DNA of 41,194 bases from a virus, in IMG/VR virus record IMGVR_UViG_3300050821_002495, positions 1 through 41,194 of that record; one strand, 5' to 3'. The translations under genes and the position numbers were made by a program. Each line of letters opens with the position of its first letter. Positions within the stretch are counted from its first letter, which is position 1. The notes below the pieces were generated by a model, which worked only from the letters and a program-made list of their open reading frames with translations, did no database searches and was not told the DNA's origin. This document shows positions 23,485 through 30,855 of this stretch, one piece after another.

Positions 23485-25557
23485 ATGTTACTGGATAAAC
23501 CGAGCGTAGACACCCACGCCCCTATTCTTTTGGACGAAGCCAAACAGGTAATGTCTACAGGAGTTTGGGGGGACGATGCCGCCCTCAAGCTTGTAATTAA
23601 AGATGCTATTACTGCCGAGAACTTCGAACAAACTAAGCAATGGGTAGCTCTTTGGCCGACTGCTACTATTCTTTACCAATCACCTTTTACTGCCCGTTAT
23701 TGGGAAGGTACTCAGGTAGAAAAAGCCAACATTCCATTTTTTACGGTTGCTACTGCCGTAAACTCGTTATCTCCTAAAATCTTGAACGGTCTTTTCTACG
23801 AAGACCCCCCGTTTATGATTCGTAAACGGCCAGGAACTACAGAAAATGCTACCCGAGCAGTAGGAGCTATTCTAGCATACCAACTCGAAGACATTGGTTT
23901 CAAAGAGACTCTTCGTCTCGGAGTTACTAATGCTATCCTATTTGGAACGGCTATATGGAAGTGGGGTTGGGAAACGTATACGGAAGAACGTACTGTCTAC
24001 AAACGTAAAACTCCTCCAGTAACTATTCCAAATGCTCCTGGTTTAGAAGACATACAAATTCACCCGGTCGATGAGGAAATCGAAGAAGAAGTAATCGAAG
24101 AGTATATCGACCGGCCTACTTTCGAACACATAGTAAATCTCCGCCACGTTCTGCCCGACCCCGGTCTTAATTTACCGGATATTAGAAAAGGTAAGTACGT
24201 AATCCACCGGATGTATCCGACTTGGAATGACTTAGACAAGTTACGCGACCGTCCTGGATTTAACATACCGTCTCGTGAGAAACTGCTTGAATTATTCTTT
24301 GCTCCTAAAGAAGTAGCCGAAGCTAACGCGGCGGAACTATCGGTTCAGAATCCACTATATGATTTAAGAGCAGCACCTCGTTACGAAGTCACTACAGAAG
24401 ACCCTTTTGCTCAACCACTAGAGTTACTAGAGCGTTGGGATAAAGACCGGTATATAGTAGTACTTAATAAAAAACTCGTAATTTGTAGTGACGAAAACCC
24501 ATACGGAGTGATTCCATTCCTATCCGTCAACTGGTGGGATGTACCAGAAGCTTTTTGGGGTATGGGTCTTGCGAAAACCATCGGTTCTGAGCAGAGACTC
24601 CAGCAAGGTATCACAAATGCTTGGCTAGATAACGTAGCGCTAAATCTTAATGGCGTCTACGTTCGTGTTATGGGTAAGGGCGTACCTACCCAAAGTATTC
24701 GCGTATCTCCGGGTAAAATCGTTAATGTTGATAACAAAGACGACTTCAAACCGCTGGATAGACTTCCTGCCGTGCCGGAAGCTGGCGCAGCCTTATCTAT
24801 ATCGCAAGCTAGAGCGGAGCAGGTGTCAGGAGCCAATGAGCCGGTTGTACAGGGCAGTATGGGCGGACCAAAGACAAGCATGGGACGCACTGCTACTGGC
24901 GCAAATCTTATTGCCGGTGGTTCGGACTCTCGAATCCAGGATTTTGTAGAGAAAATAGCCAATCAAGTTTTTATACCGTTTTTGTACCAAGCCCATATTC
25001 TTAATTGTGGATTATTACCCTTATCCACAGTCCGCCATATTCTTAACGACGAACTCGAACATGAGTACGTAAAAGAGAAACAAGGCGACATACTAGATAT
25101 CATTAATGCACGAGTTAAGTTCTCTATTGGTGCGGGTGCGCGTTTAGCTGCCCGTCGCAATATGGCCCAGTCCTTACCTTTGATTATGCAGTATCTAGCC
25201 AATCCCGAAGTAGTCCAGTCTTTGGCCGTCGAAGGTAAGAAAGTAGACCATGACGAGTTAATGGCGATGGTTTGGGAAGTTTCAGATTGGAGAAACTTCA
25301 GAGACGTAATCAAGCCTATGGATAAACAAGACATGCAGAGATGGCAGTTAATGCAACCGGGAGCCAAGGCTCAAGTACAACTCCAAGGTAAAGCCCAATT
25401 ACAACAACAGAAATTTGAACAAGAACAACAACTCCGGGAAGATGATAACTTCGGACGTGCTGGCCGTGAAATTCTACGGTCGGCCATAGAAAAGGCTGGA
25501 GAACCAGACGCGATAACCGGGGTTCCGGGTGGCGTCGGGTTCGGAAGTAACACATAA
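23485..25557 (+). CDS. Portal protein (690 aa)
   Basis: Forms the dodecameric DNA entry ring at one capsid vertex. Evidence is length, location just downstream of terminase, and typical segments: TARYWEGTQVEKANIPFFTV, an N-terminal helical wing, a mid part with VLPDPGLNLPDIRKGKYVIH, PFLSVNWWDVPEAFWGMGLA with TIGSEQRLQQGITNAWLDN, and a Gln-rich C-terminal coiled-coil barrel (QVQLQGKAQLQQQKFEQEQQ). GGAG lies 10 nt before the ATG. Matches the large portals of podoviruses. Ends TAATG, coupling it to the next gene. Confidence 0.88.
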   Translation: MLLDKPSVDTHAPILLDEAKQVMSTGVWGDDAALKLVIKDAITAENFEQTKQWVALWPTATILYQSPFTARYWEGTQVEKANIPFFTVATAVNSLSPKILNGLFYEDPPFMIRKRPGTTENATRAVGAILAYQLEDIGFKETLRLGVTNAILFGTAIWKWGWETYTEERTVYKRKTPPVTIPNAPGLEDIQIHPVDEEIEEEVIEEYIDRPTFEHIVNLRHVLPDPGLNLPDIRKGKYVIHRMYPTWNDLDKLRDRPGFNIPSREKLLELFFAPKEVAEANAAELSVQNPLYDLRAAPRYEVTTEDPFAQPLELLERWDKDRYIVVLNKKLVICSDENPYGVIPFLSVNWWDVPEAFWGMGLAKTIGSEQRLQQGITNAWLDNVALNLNGVYVRVMGKGVPTQSIRVSPGKIVNVDNKDDFKPLDRLPAVPEAGAALSISQARAEQVSGANEPVVQGSMGGPKTSMGRTATGANLIAGGSDSRIQDFVEKIANQVFIPFLYQAHILNCGLLPLSTVRHILNDELEHEYVKEKQGDILDIINARVKFSIGAGARLAARRNMAQSLPLIMQYLANPEVVQSLAVEGKKVDHDELMAMVWEVSDWRNFRDVIKPMDKQDMQRWQLMQPGAKAQVQLQGKAQLQQQKFEQEQQLREDDNFGRAGREILRSAIEKAGEPDAITGVPGGVGFGSNT

Positions 25558-25772
25558 TGAAAAGAATAATTGAAATAGTTAATGAACATGATGCATTCGA
25601 ATATTGTATAGATGGTTCTGGTCCTAAAATAGAAATTACAGAAGATACAACGGTTGTTTCGAATTCAGACCCGACACGTCCTATAAAAATAACAACCTTG
25701 CATAAATATCGTATACCAGAAGGTTACAAAGTTAGTATGTTTGAAATAGCGAAAACCGAAGTATATAAGTAA
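25557..25772 (+). CDS. Hypothetical protein, 71 aa
   Basis: ATG overlaps the portal stop (TAATG). MKRIIEIVNEHDAFEYCIDG continues into beta strands and ends EGYKVSMFEIAKTEVYK. Unknown function; small alpha/beta fold. Confidence 0.6.
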   Translation: MKRIIEIVNEHDAFEYCIDGSGPKIEITEDTTVVSNSDPTRPIKITTLHKYRIPEGYKVSMFEIAKTEVYK

Positions 25773-25773
25773 A

Positions 25774-25788
25774 GTCCGGAAACTGAAC
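25774..25788 (+). repeat. 15-bp repeat variant GTCCGGAAACTGAAC (intergenic)
   Basis: One nt after a stop. Its end also forms TGAAC-GCGAAAG-GTTCA, a hairpin running up to the start region of the next gene. Confidence 0.75.
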
Positions 25789-25804
25789 GCGAAAGGTTCA
25801 AGAG

Positions 25805-26173
25805 ATGCAATCAGAAGTAGCTTACAACCGTATTGAAAAAATGCGTGGGGAGGAACTAACCCCCGAAGAAAAATATGAGATAGACCAGTATTTTCGTGGT
25901 CGAGCGTTATCTCAAATAACCGTTACTGAAGGATACCAAGAAATTTTAAGTATGCTTCAAAGCTACGTAGTAGACGCGGTTGAAAAACTCGTAGCGGTGG
26001 ACCCGGCTGAAACCACAGAAGTACTGGCTTTTCACGCGGTAGCTTATGCAGCCAGTAAAATACACTCGAAGTTTCAACAAGATGTAAATGCGGCGGTTGA
26101 TGCATCAAGAACAACCCCGTCAGCTATTAAACAGTTTGCAAAAGCGGCCCCGGTACCCGCAGGAAGTTTGTAA
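25805..26173 (+). CDS. Helical hypothetical protein, 122 aa
   Basis: Mostly alpha-helical: EKMRGEELTPEEKYEIDQYF, then long helices through YQEILSMLQSYVVDAVEKLV and ASKIHSKFQQDVNAAVD. Lies between portal and scaffold, where head-completion or scaffold-related proteins are common. No defined family recognised. Confidence 0.6.
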   Translation: MQSEVAYNRIEKMRGEELTPEEKYEIDQYFRGRALSQITVTEGYQEILSMLQSYVVDAVEKLVAVDPAETTEVLAFHAVAYAASKIHSKFQQDVNAAVDASRTTPSAIKQFAKAAPVPAGSL

Positions 26174-26177
26174 CCGG

Positions 26178-26221
26178 AAATCCCGTAGTCGTTTCGGATT
26201 AAACGATACAAGGAGAATGAT
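26178..26221 (+). promoter_or_regulatory. Conserved leader with CGGATT-loop stem before the scaffold gene
   Basis: TCGTTT-CGGATT-AAACGA (26189-26206) is a 6-bp hairpin just upstream of AGGAGAATGA. AATCC (26179-26183) can also pair with GGATT in the loop, giving a pseudoknot. The same order, AAATCCCG / stem / CGGATT / stem / AGGAGAATGA, recurs at 32962-33000 with a different stem sequence. Confidence 0.6.
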
Positions 26222-27421
26222 ATGAGTGAACCACTCGCAGTAAATAGAACGCCCGTAGACCCGTTTAGTTTTGAAGACCCTCGATTTGCAGGGGTCGATA
26301 CAGCAGTGCGCAGAGAAGATTTACCGGTCGCAGACGATGACGGTTGGGAAGACCCTGGATTTCAAGCTACACAACGGGTTCCAGCTAGTAACCAATTTTT
26401 TAAAGACCTAAGCGATATCGCAGACGAGACTCCTGAAGTACAGGAAGTTCTCGATGCCGAAGTACTAGCAGCTACTCCTCCGCCTCCCGCTCCAGCGGTT
26501 GCCACAGTTGTAGTACCCGACCAACCTGAAGTTATCGAATATGACGATGGTTCCTCAGTCACCATAGAAAAGACAGCCAAGGGATGGAGCGCTACTTTAG
26601 ATAGTAATACATCTAGTGGCGTAGAAATCTTCCGTGGTAAAACCAAAGACGAAATGTGGCGTAATCTAGCGGCAGGCAAAATTAACGCTACCCGTAAGAT
26701 TAATTCACTGAATCGTCAGATTAAGTTGGGTCAACCCGAGGTTTCTCAGACTCAACCTGCCGCACCAAAAGTCCGGGAACTGACCGCCGACGAAGTGTTC
26801 GAGCTTAAAACTCAACTTCAGAATAACCCCGACCTAGCATTCCAAAGTTGGTTCCAAAAGAAAACCGGTAAAACTGTGGAACAACTAACCACTCTAGCTG
26901 AAAAAGGCGAAGAGGCTAACGAGAATCTTCGTCAGGAATATGAAGCTAAATCGTTTAGAGCTGAATATCCTGAATATTTTAATACTGACGAAAACTATCA
27001 GTCACTTCTAGCTTGGCTCAGAAAACACAAAAACCTAGATAAAGATATTTTACAGTTTAACGCAAAGAATTTAGGAGAAGCTTTTGAAGACCTATCCTCT
27101 GACGGATTGTTAGATGAAGCTCCGAAAGTAGCTCCAGTAAGACGAGCATCTGCACCACAACCTACCCCAGTAGCCGCTACCCCAGTTCCTGATGTTGTGC
27201 CTGCACCCGCTCCAGCGCCTGCTCCCGACCCACGGATTGTGGGAACGACAAAGCGGCGAGTACGTGGTAATTTCGGTATACCTCAGAGCGCTATTACCAA
27301 CGCTCAACCGGTCGCTGAAACCGCACCTACAGACGAAGAGTTGGATAATCTTTCTAACGATGAAATCAACCAGTTATTCTCTGGTGTTCGACGTTTAAGA
27401 GCACAATCCGCTCGGCGCTAA
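26222..27421 (+). CDS. Scaffold-like protein (399 aa)
   Basis: Directly precedes the capsid gene, as scaffolds do. The N-terminus is acidic and disordered. A middle domain (VIEYDDGSSVTIEKTAKGWS, EIFRGKTKDEMWRNLAAGKI) resembles a block often seen in phage scaffold-position proteins. Helical segments follow (LTADEVFELKTQLQNNPDLA, LAEKGEEANENLRQEYEAKS), then a Pro/Ala-rich hinge and a basic helical C-terminus (LFSGVRRLRAQSARR), which in scaffolds often contacts the coat protein. Confidence 0.7.
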   Translation: MSEPLAVNRTPVDPFSFEDPRFAGVDTAVRREDLPVADDDGWEDPGFQATQRVPASNQFFKDLSDIADETPEVQEVLDAEVLAATPPPPAPAVATVVVPDQPEVIEYDDGSSVTIEKTAKGWSATLDSNTSSGVEIFRGKTKDEMWRNLAAGKINATRKINSLNRQIKLGQPEVSQTQPAAPKVRELTADEVFELKTQLQNNPDLAFQSWFQKKTGKTVEQLTTLAEKGEEANENLRQEYEAKSFRAEYPEYFNTDENYQSLLAWLRKHKNLDKDILQFNAKNLGEAFEDLSSDGLLDEAPKVAPVRRASAPQPTPVAATPVPDVVPAPAPAPAPDPRIVGTTKRRVRGNFGIPQSAITNAQPVAETAPTDEELDNLSNDEINQLFSGVRRLRAQSARR

Positions 27422-27448
27422 GAACTAAACGACTCTAAAGAGAAATCT

Positions 27449-27574
27449 ATGAGTTATTCTCCCGCGAGTATTCAGACTTCCGGTGCGCTTCCTAACTTGG
27501 TTGCGATTTACTACGAACGTCAGAGTATTCCTAACCTGAAGGCCCAAACACCCTTCTTATCCATGACTATTTAA
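27449..27574 (+). CDS. Major capsid protein, segment 1
   Basis: MSYSPASIQTSGALPNLVAI continues to KAQTPFLSMT, a recognisable capsid N-arm of podovirus-like coat proteins. The frame then meets TAA after one more codon. AAAGAG precedes the ATG. Capsid coding resumes in the same frame at about 27611, so 27569-27610 is an interruption. Joining 27449-27568, 27611-27761 and 28425-29140 gives a 328-aa protein, a normal size for such coat proteins. Confidence 0.8.
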   Translation: MSYSPASIQTSGALPNLVAIYYERQSIPNLKAQTPFLSMTI

Positions 27575-27610
27575 GCTGCTTGGTCATGCAAACCGAAGTG
27601 GTAGATATTG
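27569..27610 (+). other. 42-nt in-frame interruption of the capsid gene
   Basis: Codons run ATT-TAA ... TGG-TAG-ATA-TTG, so two in-frame stops separate LSMT from KQKPLPLRSG. It contains a hairpin, CTTGGT (27579-27584) with ACC(G)AAG (27592-27598), around the loop CATGCAA. Imperfect 9-bp direct repeats flank it (TATTTAAGC at 27568, TATTGAAGC at 27606). It is too short for a group I intron. Exact limits are uncertain by a few codons. Confidence 0.6.
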
Positions 27611-27761
27611 AAGCAGAAACCACTTCCGCTACGGTCAGGAAATCAGATTCAATTTTTCACCTATGCTCTATTGGCGGCTAATACCAACCAAGCGGCAGAA
27701 GGTACTGTTGGGTCTCCAATTTCCGAAAGCTCCACTAAAATCATAGCGACAATTGGTCAGT
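27611..27761 (+). CDS. Major capsid protein, segment 2
   Basis: Encodes KQKPLPLRSGNQIQFFTYAL then NTNQAAEGTVGSPIS and ending STKIIATIGQ. The PLPLRSGNQIQFF.Y, EGTVG and T.GQYADF blocks are typical of N-arm/E-loop regions of podovirus-like coat proteins. The segment ends with the first base of a Tyr codon at the group I 5' splice site. If read on without splicing it hits a stop shortly after FKFGYIR. Confidence 0.82.
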
Positions 27762-28424
27762 TGAAATCATCGGCTGACTTTAAATTTGGCTATATCCGTT
27801 AACCCCTTATTAGCATCTAATATAAGAAGAGACGGAGGTAAGATTCCAATGGCTATTATAAGTAAAACGAAATGGGCATACGTCGCCGCAATGGTGGACG
27901 GAGAAGGTCACATTTCCATAGCAGGGACCAAATCAGGGCAAGGCTATAAAGGCAAACCCTATTGGTTAATAGATTGTAAGATTGGTATTTCAAACACTTC
28001 TGTGGAACTAATGAAGTGGCTAAAAGAGAATTTTGGCGGCGAATATCATGACGGTGGACAAGGTTCTAGAAGAATTTGTTATAGATGGAACCTTCAAAAC
28101 TACAAACAAATGGAAAAATTTGTTCTTGCAATCCTGCCTTATATGGTTATTAAGAGAAAACAGGCACTTTTAGCTCTTGAGTTTTTTCGTATGTTTGGGC
28201 AGAAAAACCCGGCTAAACGATTAGAACTAGCTAGAAGATGCCAAGCTCTTAATAGAGGAATAACCCCAGAGACTAATACGCCAAACCCGGTTTTAGAACC
28301 GGTGAAGATAGAGTCCGAACTTACTAGTGATAGTAAGAGTGCAGCAGTAGTGATACTGCCAGATAACGTCGATTTTAAAGTACGCTATCTTACCGCAGAA
28401 AACTCGGTAGCCTAAACACATTTG
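27762..28424 (+). mobile_element. Group I intron in the capsid gene
   Basis: Splicing after the U at 27761 and the G at 28424 restores GGT CAG T|AC GCT GAC, reading GQYADFINSSDLAM. P1 forms between exon GTCAGT (27756-27761) and GCTGAC (27773-27778), placing the required U-G pair at the splice site. P2 is a hairpin at 27806-27826. The R-like element CAGAGACTAATACG (28267-28280), P8 CCGGTT-TTAG-AACCGG (28287-28302) and the S-like GAAGATAGAGTCC (28304-28316) give P7. P9-type hairpins with GTGA loops follow (28320-28337 and near 28345). The last intron base is G. Confidence 0.85.
27849..28415 (+). CDS. LAGLIDADG homing endonuclease in the intron (188 aa)
   Basis: GGAGGT lies 10 nt before the ATG at 27849. 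A single LAGLIDADG motif, WAYVAAMVDGEGHISIAGTK (residues 9-28; metal-binding acids D17/E19), implies it acts as a homodimer. IGISNTSVELMKWLKENFGG and YRWNLQNYKQMEKFVLAILP are family-typical. Residues from about 136 onward are translated from the ribozyme core (R, P8, S and P9), so the tail is probably a by-product of overlap. It would cut intron-less capsid alleles near the GGTCAGT/ACGCTGAC junction. Confidence 0.88.
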   Translation: MAIISKTKWAYVAAMVDGEGHISIAGTKSGQGYKGKPYWLIDCKIGISNTSVELMKWLKENFGGEYHDGGQGSRRICYRWNLQNYKQMEKFVLAILPYMVIKRKQALLALEFFRMFGQKNPAKRLELARRCQALNRGITPETNTPNPVLEPVKIESELTSDSKSAAVVILPDNVDFKVRYLTAENSVA

Positions 28425-29140
28425 ACGCTGACTTTATTAACAGTTCCGACCTAGCTATGGACGTAGCGATTGACGACCCGTCGTTACTTCAGAACCTAGC
28501 AACCGAACTAAATTATCGCCTTGCTCTTACCCTCAACTCGCTCGTTCAGCTTACCTCTGACAGCGCGGTTGGTGTTGATGGCACGGTTAACATCCAGTTA
28601 GCAAACGGTTCATACCTTACTGCTAACAACCTCCGTACCGCTACTCAGCAATTGGCTGGCGTAAATGCCCGTCCACTTACTAAGGACGGTTACTGGGGCG
28701 GAATTATCCATCCGTTCGTTGTACACGACGTGCTAAACGACACGTCCGTCAATGGATTGACTGACATCCTAAAGCGCAACGGTGATTCAGCACAAAAACT
28801 ATTTGCGCCCCTGTCAAACGAGGAAGTTATCGAGTTCGCTGGCTGCCGTTTCAAACAGACCACGACCGCACCTTCCGTAACCATCTCCAGCAACACGTAC
28901 TACAATACGTATATTTATGCTGATGATGCCCTCTTTAGTGTCTTCCTTGGAAAAAATCCTGAGTCCGGTGAAAAGAACTACCGACTTATGATACAAGAAG
29001 CTCCTAGCCAGGGTTCAGTGAGCGACCCCGCACGACAGATAGGAGGTTGGGTTTCGTACAATGTTAAGTATACCAACACTCTTCGTCCCGGTTCCACTAT
29101 GGTTCTTCGACGCCTACAATCGGAAACTTCGAGTTCGTAG
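28425..29140 (+). CDS. Major capsid protein, segment 3
   Basis: Starts with the last two bases of the split Tyr codon and encodes ADFINSSDLAMDVAIDDPSL, LATELNYRLALTLNSLVQLT, YWGGIIHPFVVHDVLND and a C-terminus ending NVKYTNTLRPGSTMVLRR. These are HK97-fold coat-protein features: the spine-helix region with ELGYR-like LATELNYR, then HP.V..D in the A-domain. The coat gene is essential, so both interruptions must be bypassed for the phage to be viable. TAG stop at 29138. Confidence 0.88.
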
Positions 29141-29153
29141 GAGTAACCTTTTC

Positions 29154-29222
29154 CACTTAGTTAGCATCTAATTAAGTGCGGTTCAGTGCAGAGAAATCTG
29201 CGCTCCACTCTGGTCCCAGAGT
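29154..29222 (+). other. Structured RNA region after the capsid gene
   Basis: Three hairpins in a row: CACTTA(G)TTAG-CAT-CTAA(T)TAAGTG (29154-29178), GCAGA-GAAA-TCTGC and ACTCTGG-TC-CCAGAGT. The first shares the 11-mer TTAGCATCTAA with P2 of the capsid intron. Together with the pseudoknot that follows they form a highly structured leader for the 29286 endonuclease. It could include the capsid terminator, although no strong U-run is visible. Confidence 0.6.
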
Positions 29223-29239
29223 AATGGGCAACTGGAAAC

Positions 29240-29282
29240 GGGGGTGCCTCGAACACCCCCTATCCAACTCTTTCGAGGAGAG
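29240..29282 (+). promoter_or_regulatory. Candidate H-type pseudoknot over the RBS of the 29286 endonuclease
   Basis: Stem 1 is GGGGGTG (29240-29246) with CACCCCC (29254-29260). The complete loop CCTCGAA (29247-29253) is complementary to TTCGAGG (29272-29278), which overlaps GGAGAG. It has the same design as 5584-5622, with compensatory changes in both stems. Confidence 0.72.
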
Positions 29283-29285
29283 AAA

Positions 29286-29822
29286 ATGAAGTTTATTATT
29301 TATATTGTAAGAAACAAAATTAACAATAAGGTTTACGTTGGCAAAACATCTCAAAAACTCCGTCGCAGATGGTCCCATCATATCTCCCATGCTCCCGGCG
29401 ACCCGTATTACTTCCACAGAGCTATTTGTAAGTATGGCTCAGAGAACTTTGAAATATCTGAAATTGACTGCGCCGAAGAACTAACAACTGCAAATCAGCT
29501 AGAACAACAATATATACAAGAGTTTAAATCTTATAACCCCGAGTTTGGTTATAACAGTACGTTTGGCGGGGACGGGGTGCCTTGTACTCCCGAAGCAAAA
29601 GAAAAACACCGTCAATCAATGATTGGCAAACCCAAATCTATAGAATCTCGGCAAAAACAAAGTATTTCCGTAACAGGTGTAAACAACCCTCGTTATGGCT
29701 GTCCGGTTTCGGAAGAAACCCGTTTAAAGAGAAGTCTAAAATTAGCAGGCAGACCGAGACCTAAAGAAGTTATAGACAGAATCACATTAGCCAAGTTTCT
29801 TAAAACAGTAGCTTGGGGTTAA
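29286..29822 (+). CDS. GIY-YIG homing endonuclease (178 aa)
   Basis: MKFIIYIVRNKINNKVYVGK carries the GIY strand (IIYIV) and YVG, followed by RRRWSHHIS with the catalytic-type Arg, RAICKYGSENFE and GYNSTFGGDGVP. The C-terminus has NUMOD3-like segments (PEAKEKHRQSMIGKPKS, SEETRLKRSLKLAGRPRP). The ATG at 29286 fits GGAGAG; an upstream in-frame GTG at 29244 lies within the pseudoknot stem and would be structurally masked. Free-standing, just after the capsid gene. Confidence 0.9.
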   Translation: MKFIIYIVRNKINNKVYVGKTSQKLRRRWSHHISHAPGDPYYFHRAICKYGSENFEISEIDCAEELTTANQLEQQYIQEFKSYNPEFGYNSTFGGDGVPCTPEAKEKHRQSMIGKPKSIESRQKQSISVTGVNNPRYGCPVSEETRLKRSLKLAGRPRPKEVIDRITLAKFLKTVAWG

Positions 29823-29823
29823 G

Positions 29824-29997
29824 ATGTATAAATGCTTTGTTCTACACAGCATGAGTTCTCTTCTCCAACGAGCATATTGGAGAAGTATAAACGAGTTTTT
29901 TGAAGTACAACCGCATCATTTAGCGTTTAAAGAACATAGAATTAGCGAATTTGGAAACTGCCAGAGATGTGGCTGGCGTCCTAAAGTAAAGGAGTAA
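29824..29997 (+). CDS. Small Cys-containing protein, 57 aa
   Basis: MYKCFVLHSMSSLLQRAYWR ends with GNCQRCGWRPKVKE, a half zinc-ribbon (CQRCG). It starts one base after the endonuclease stop, without a strong ribosome binding site. Short, with no recognised family. Confidence 0.45.
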   Translation: MYKCFVLHSMSSLLQRAYWRSINEFFEVQPHHLAFKEHRISEFGNCQRCGWRPKVKE

Positions 29998-30025
29998 CAT
30001 GACTTAGTAACCAATGGAGGTTTCT

Positions 30026-30343
30026 ATGTCACGGTCATATCGTCGGCCTGCTAGCGCAATTACTACGTGTAATAGTGCGAAACAGGATAAGATTTTAGCT
30101 CATCGTGGAGTACGTCGGGCGCAAAACCATGCTCTACGTACCTGTCAAGATTGGGACGAGTTGTTAATTCCCCATAAATACGAGTGTTCTTGGAACGAAA
30201 CGTATTGTTGGGGTCGAGACGGAAAACAAAGATTATATTTTCTATCTGATTTTGAATACCTATGGGTTCACCCAATCACAGGAATAATTGAACCGTTACA
30301 TGAAAATGGAGCGGAAATGTTTGCAGCACTAAAAAGAAAATAG
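30026..30343 (+). CDS. Hypothetical SRSYRR-type protein (105 aa)
   Basis: GGAGG lies 5 nt before the ATG at 30026 (an in-frame ATG at 30014 is less likely). MSRSYRRPASAITTCNSAKQ with later HRGVRRAQNHALRTC resembles a common class of small basic phage proteins beginning SRSY(K/R). The C-terminal half (GRDGKQRLYFLSDFEYLWVH) is beta-rich. Function unknown. Confidence 0.6.
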   Translation: MSRSYRRPASAITTCNSAKQDKILAHRGVRRAQNHALRTCQDWDELLIPHKYECSWNETYCWGRDGKQRLYFLSDFEYLWVHPITGIIEPLHENGAEMFAALKRK

Positions 30344-30372
30344 CAAAAAGCATATCAGAAGGATAATTAGAA

Positions 30373-30855
30373 ATGGCGCATCCTAAAGAACATCTAGTAT
30401 ACGACTCCAGAGGGGTTGTTACTTACAATACAGAGACTAACGGCCAGTTGACATTGGGGCATTTGTCCCCGGAAGTTTTACGCGACCTAGCCCGCAATGA
30501 AGCCGCCAGTCATGAATGGCGGAAAGCTGCTGTCGAGTTGCTGCTGGAAAAACAACACCCGCACGCTAACCATCCTGAGTTGCGCGAACTAGTGTTTCAG
30601 ATTAAAGCTGAAAAAGAAGCTCGGGTTGAAGTCGAAGCTTTGGCTGCCGAAGCCAAGCATGAAGAACCATTTGCTAATGACCAGACTGCGGAAGCTTTGG
30701 TTGACGAGTTTATAAACCAGCCAGAAGCTCGGGCCGAGTTAGTGAAGGAAGAAGCGGTTCCAATTGAGGAGCACCCGTTTTTTAAACAAAGTCCGGTTTC
30801 CGGACAATGTGAAGCTCAAGATATCGAATCCTTGGAAAAACTCGCAATAGAATAA
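30373..30855 (+). CDS. Hypothetical helical acidic protein (160 aa)
   Basis: AGAAGGA lies upstream of the ATG. SPEVLRDLARNEAASHEWRK and AAVELLLEKQHPHANHPELR form a conserved-looking helical N-terminal domain. The C-terminal half is Glu/Ala-rich, probably disordered. A copy of the perfect 15-bp palindrome (30791-30805) encodes SPVSGQ. Ends TAATG, coupled to the phosphatase. Confidence 0.6.
   Translation: MAHPKEHLVYDSRGVVTYNTETNGQLTLGHLSPEVLRDLARNEAASHEWRKAAVELLLEKQHPHANHPELRELVFQIKAEKEARVEVEALAAEAKHEEPFANDQTAEALVDEFINQPEARAELVKEEAVPIEEHPFFKQSPVSGQCEAQDIESLEKLAIE
30791..30805 (+). repeat. 15-bp palindrome GTCCGGTTTCCGGAC, copy 4
   Basis: Embedded in coding sequence near the 3' end of the 30373 gene. 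Identical to copies at 9, 6346 and 18809. Confidence 0.85.

Noticed and set aside
27569-27609. Bypass landing on the identical ATT codon at 27607
   Set aside because: It is 38 nt away, which puts translation out of the capsid frame; only ATA at 27605 or nearby in-frame codons restore it.
28457-29140. Capsid gene starting at the ATG at 28457
   Set aside because: This is only the third exon; the N-arm and E-loop are encoded upstream at 27449-27761.
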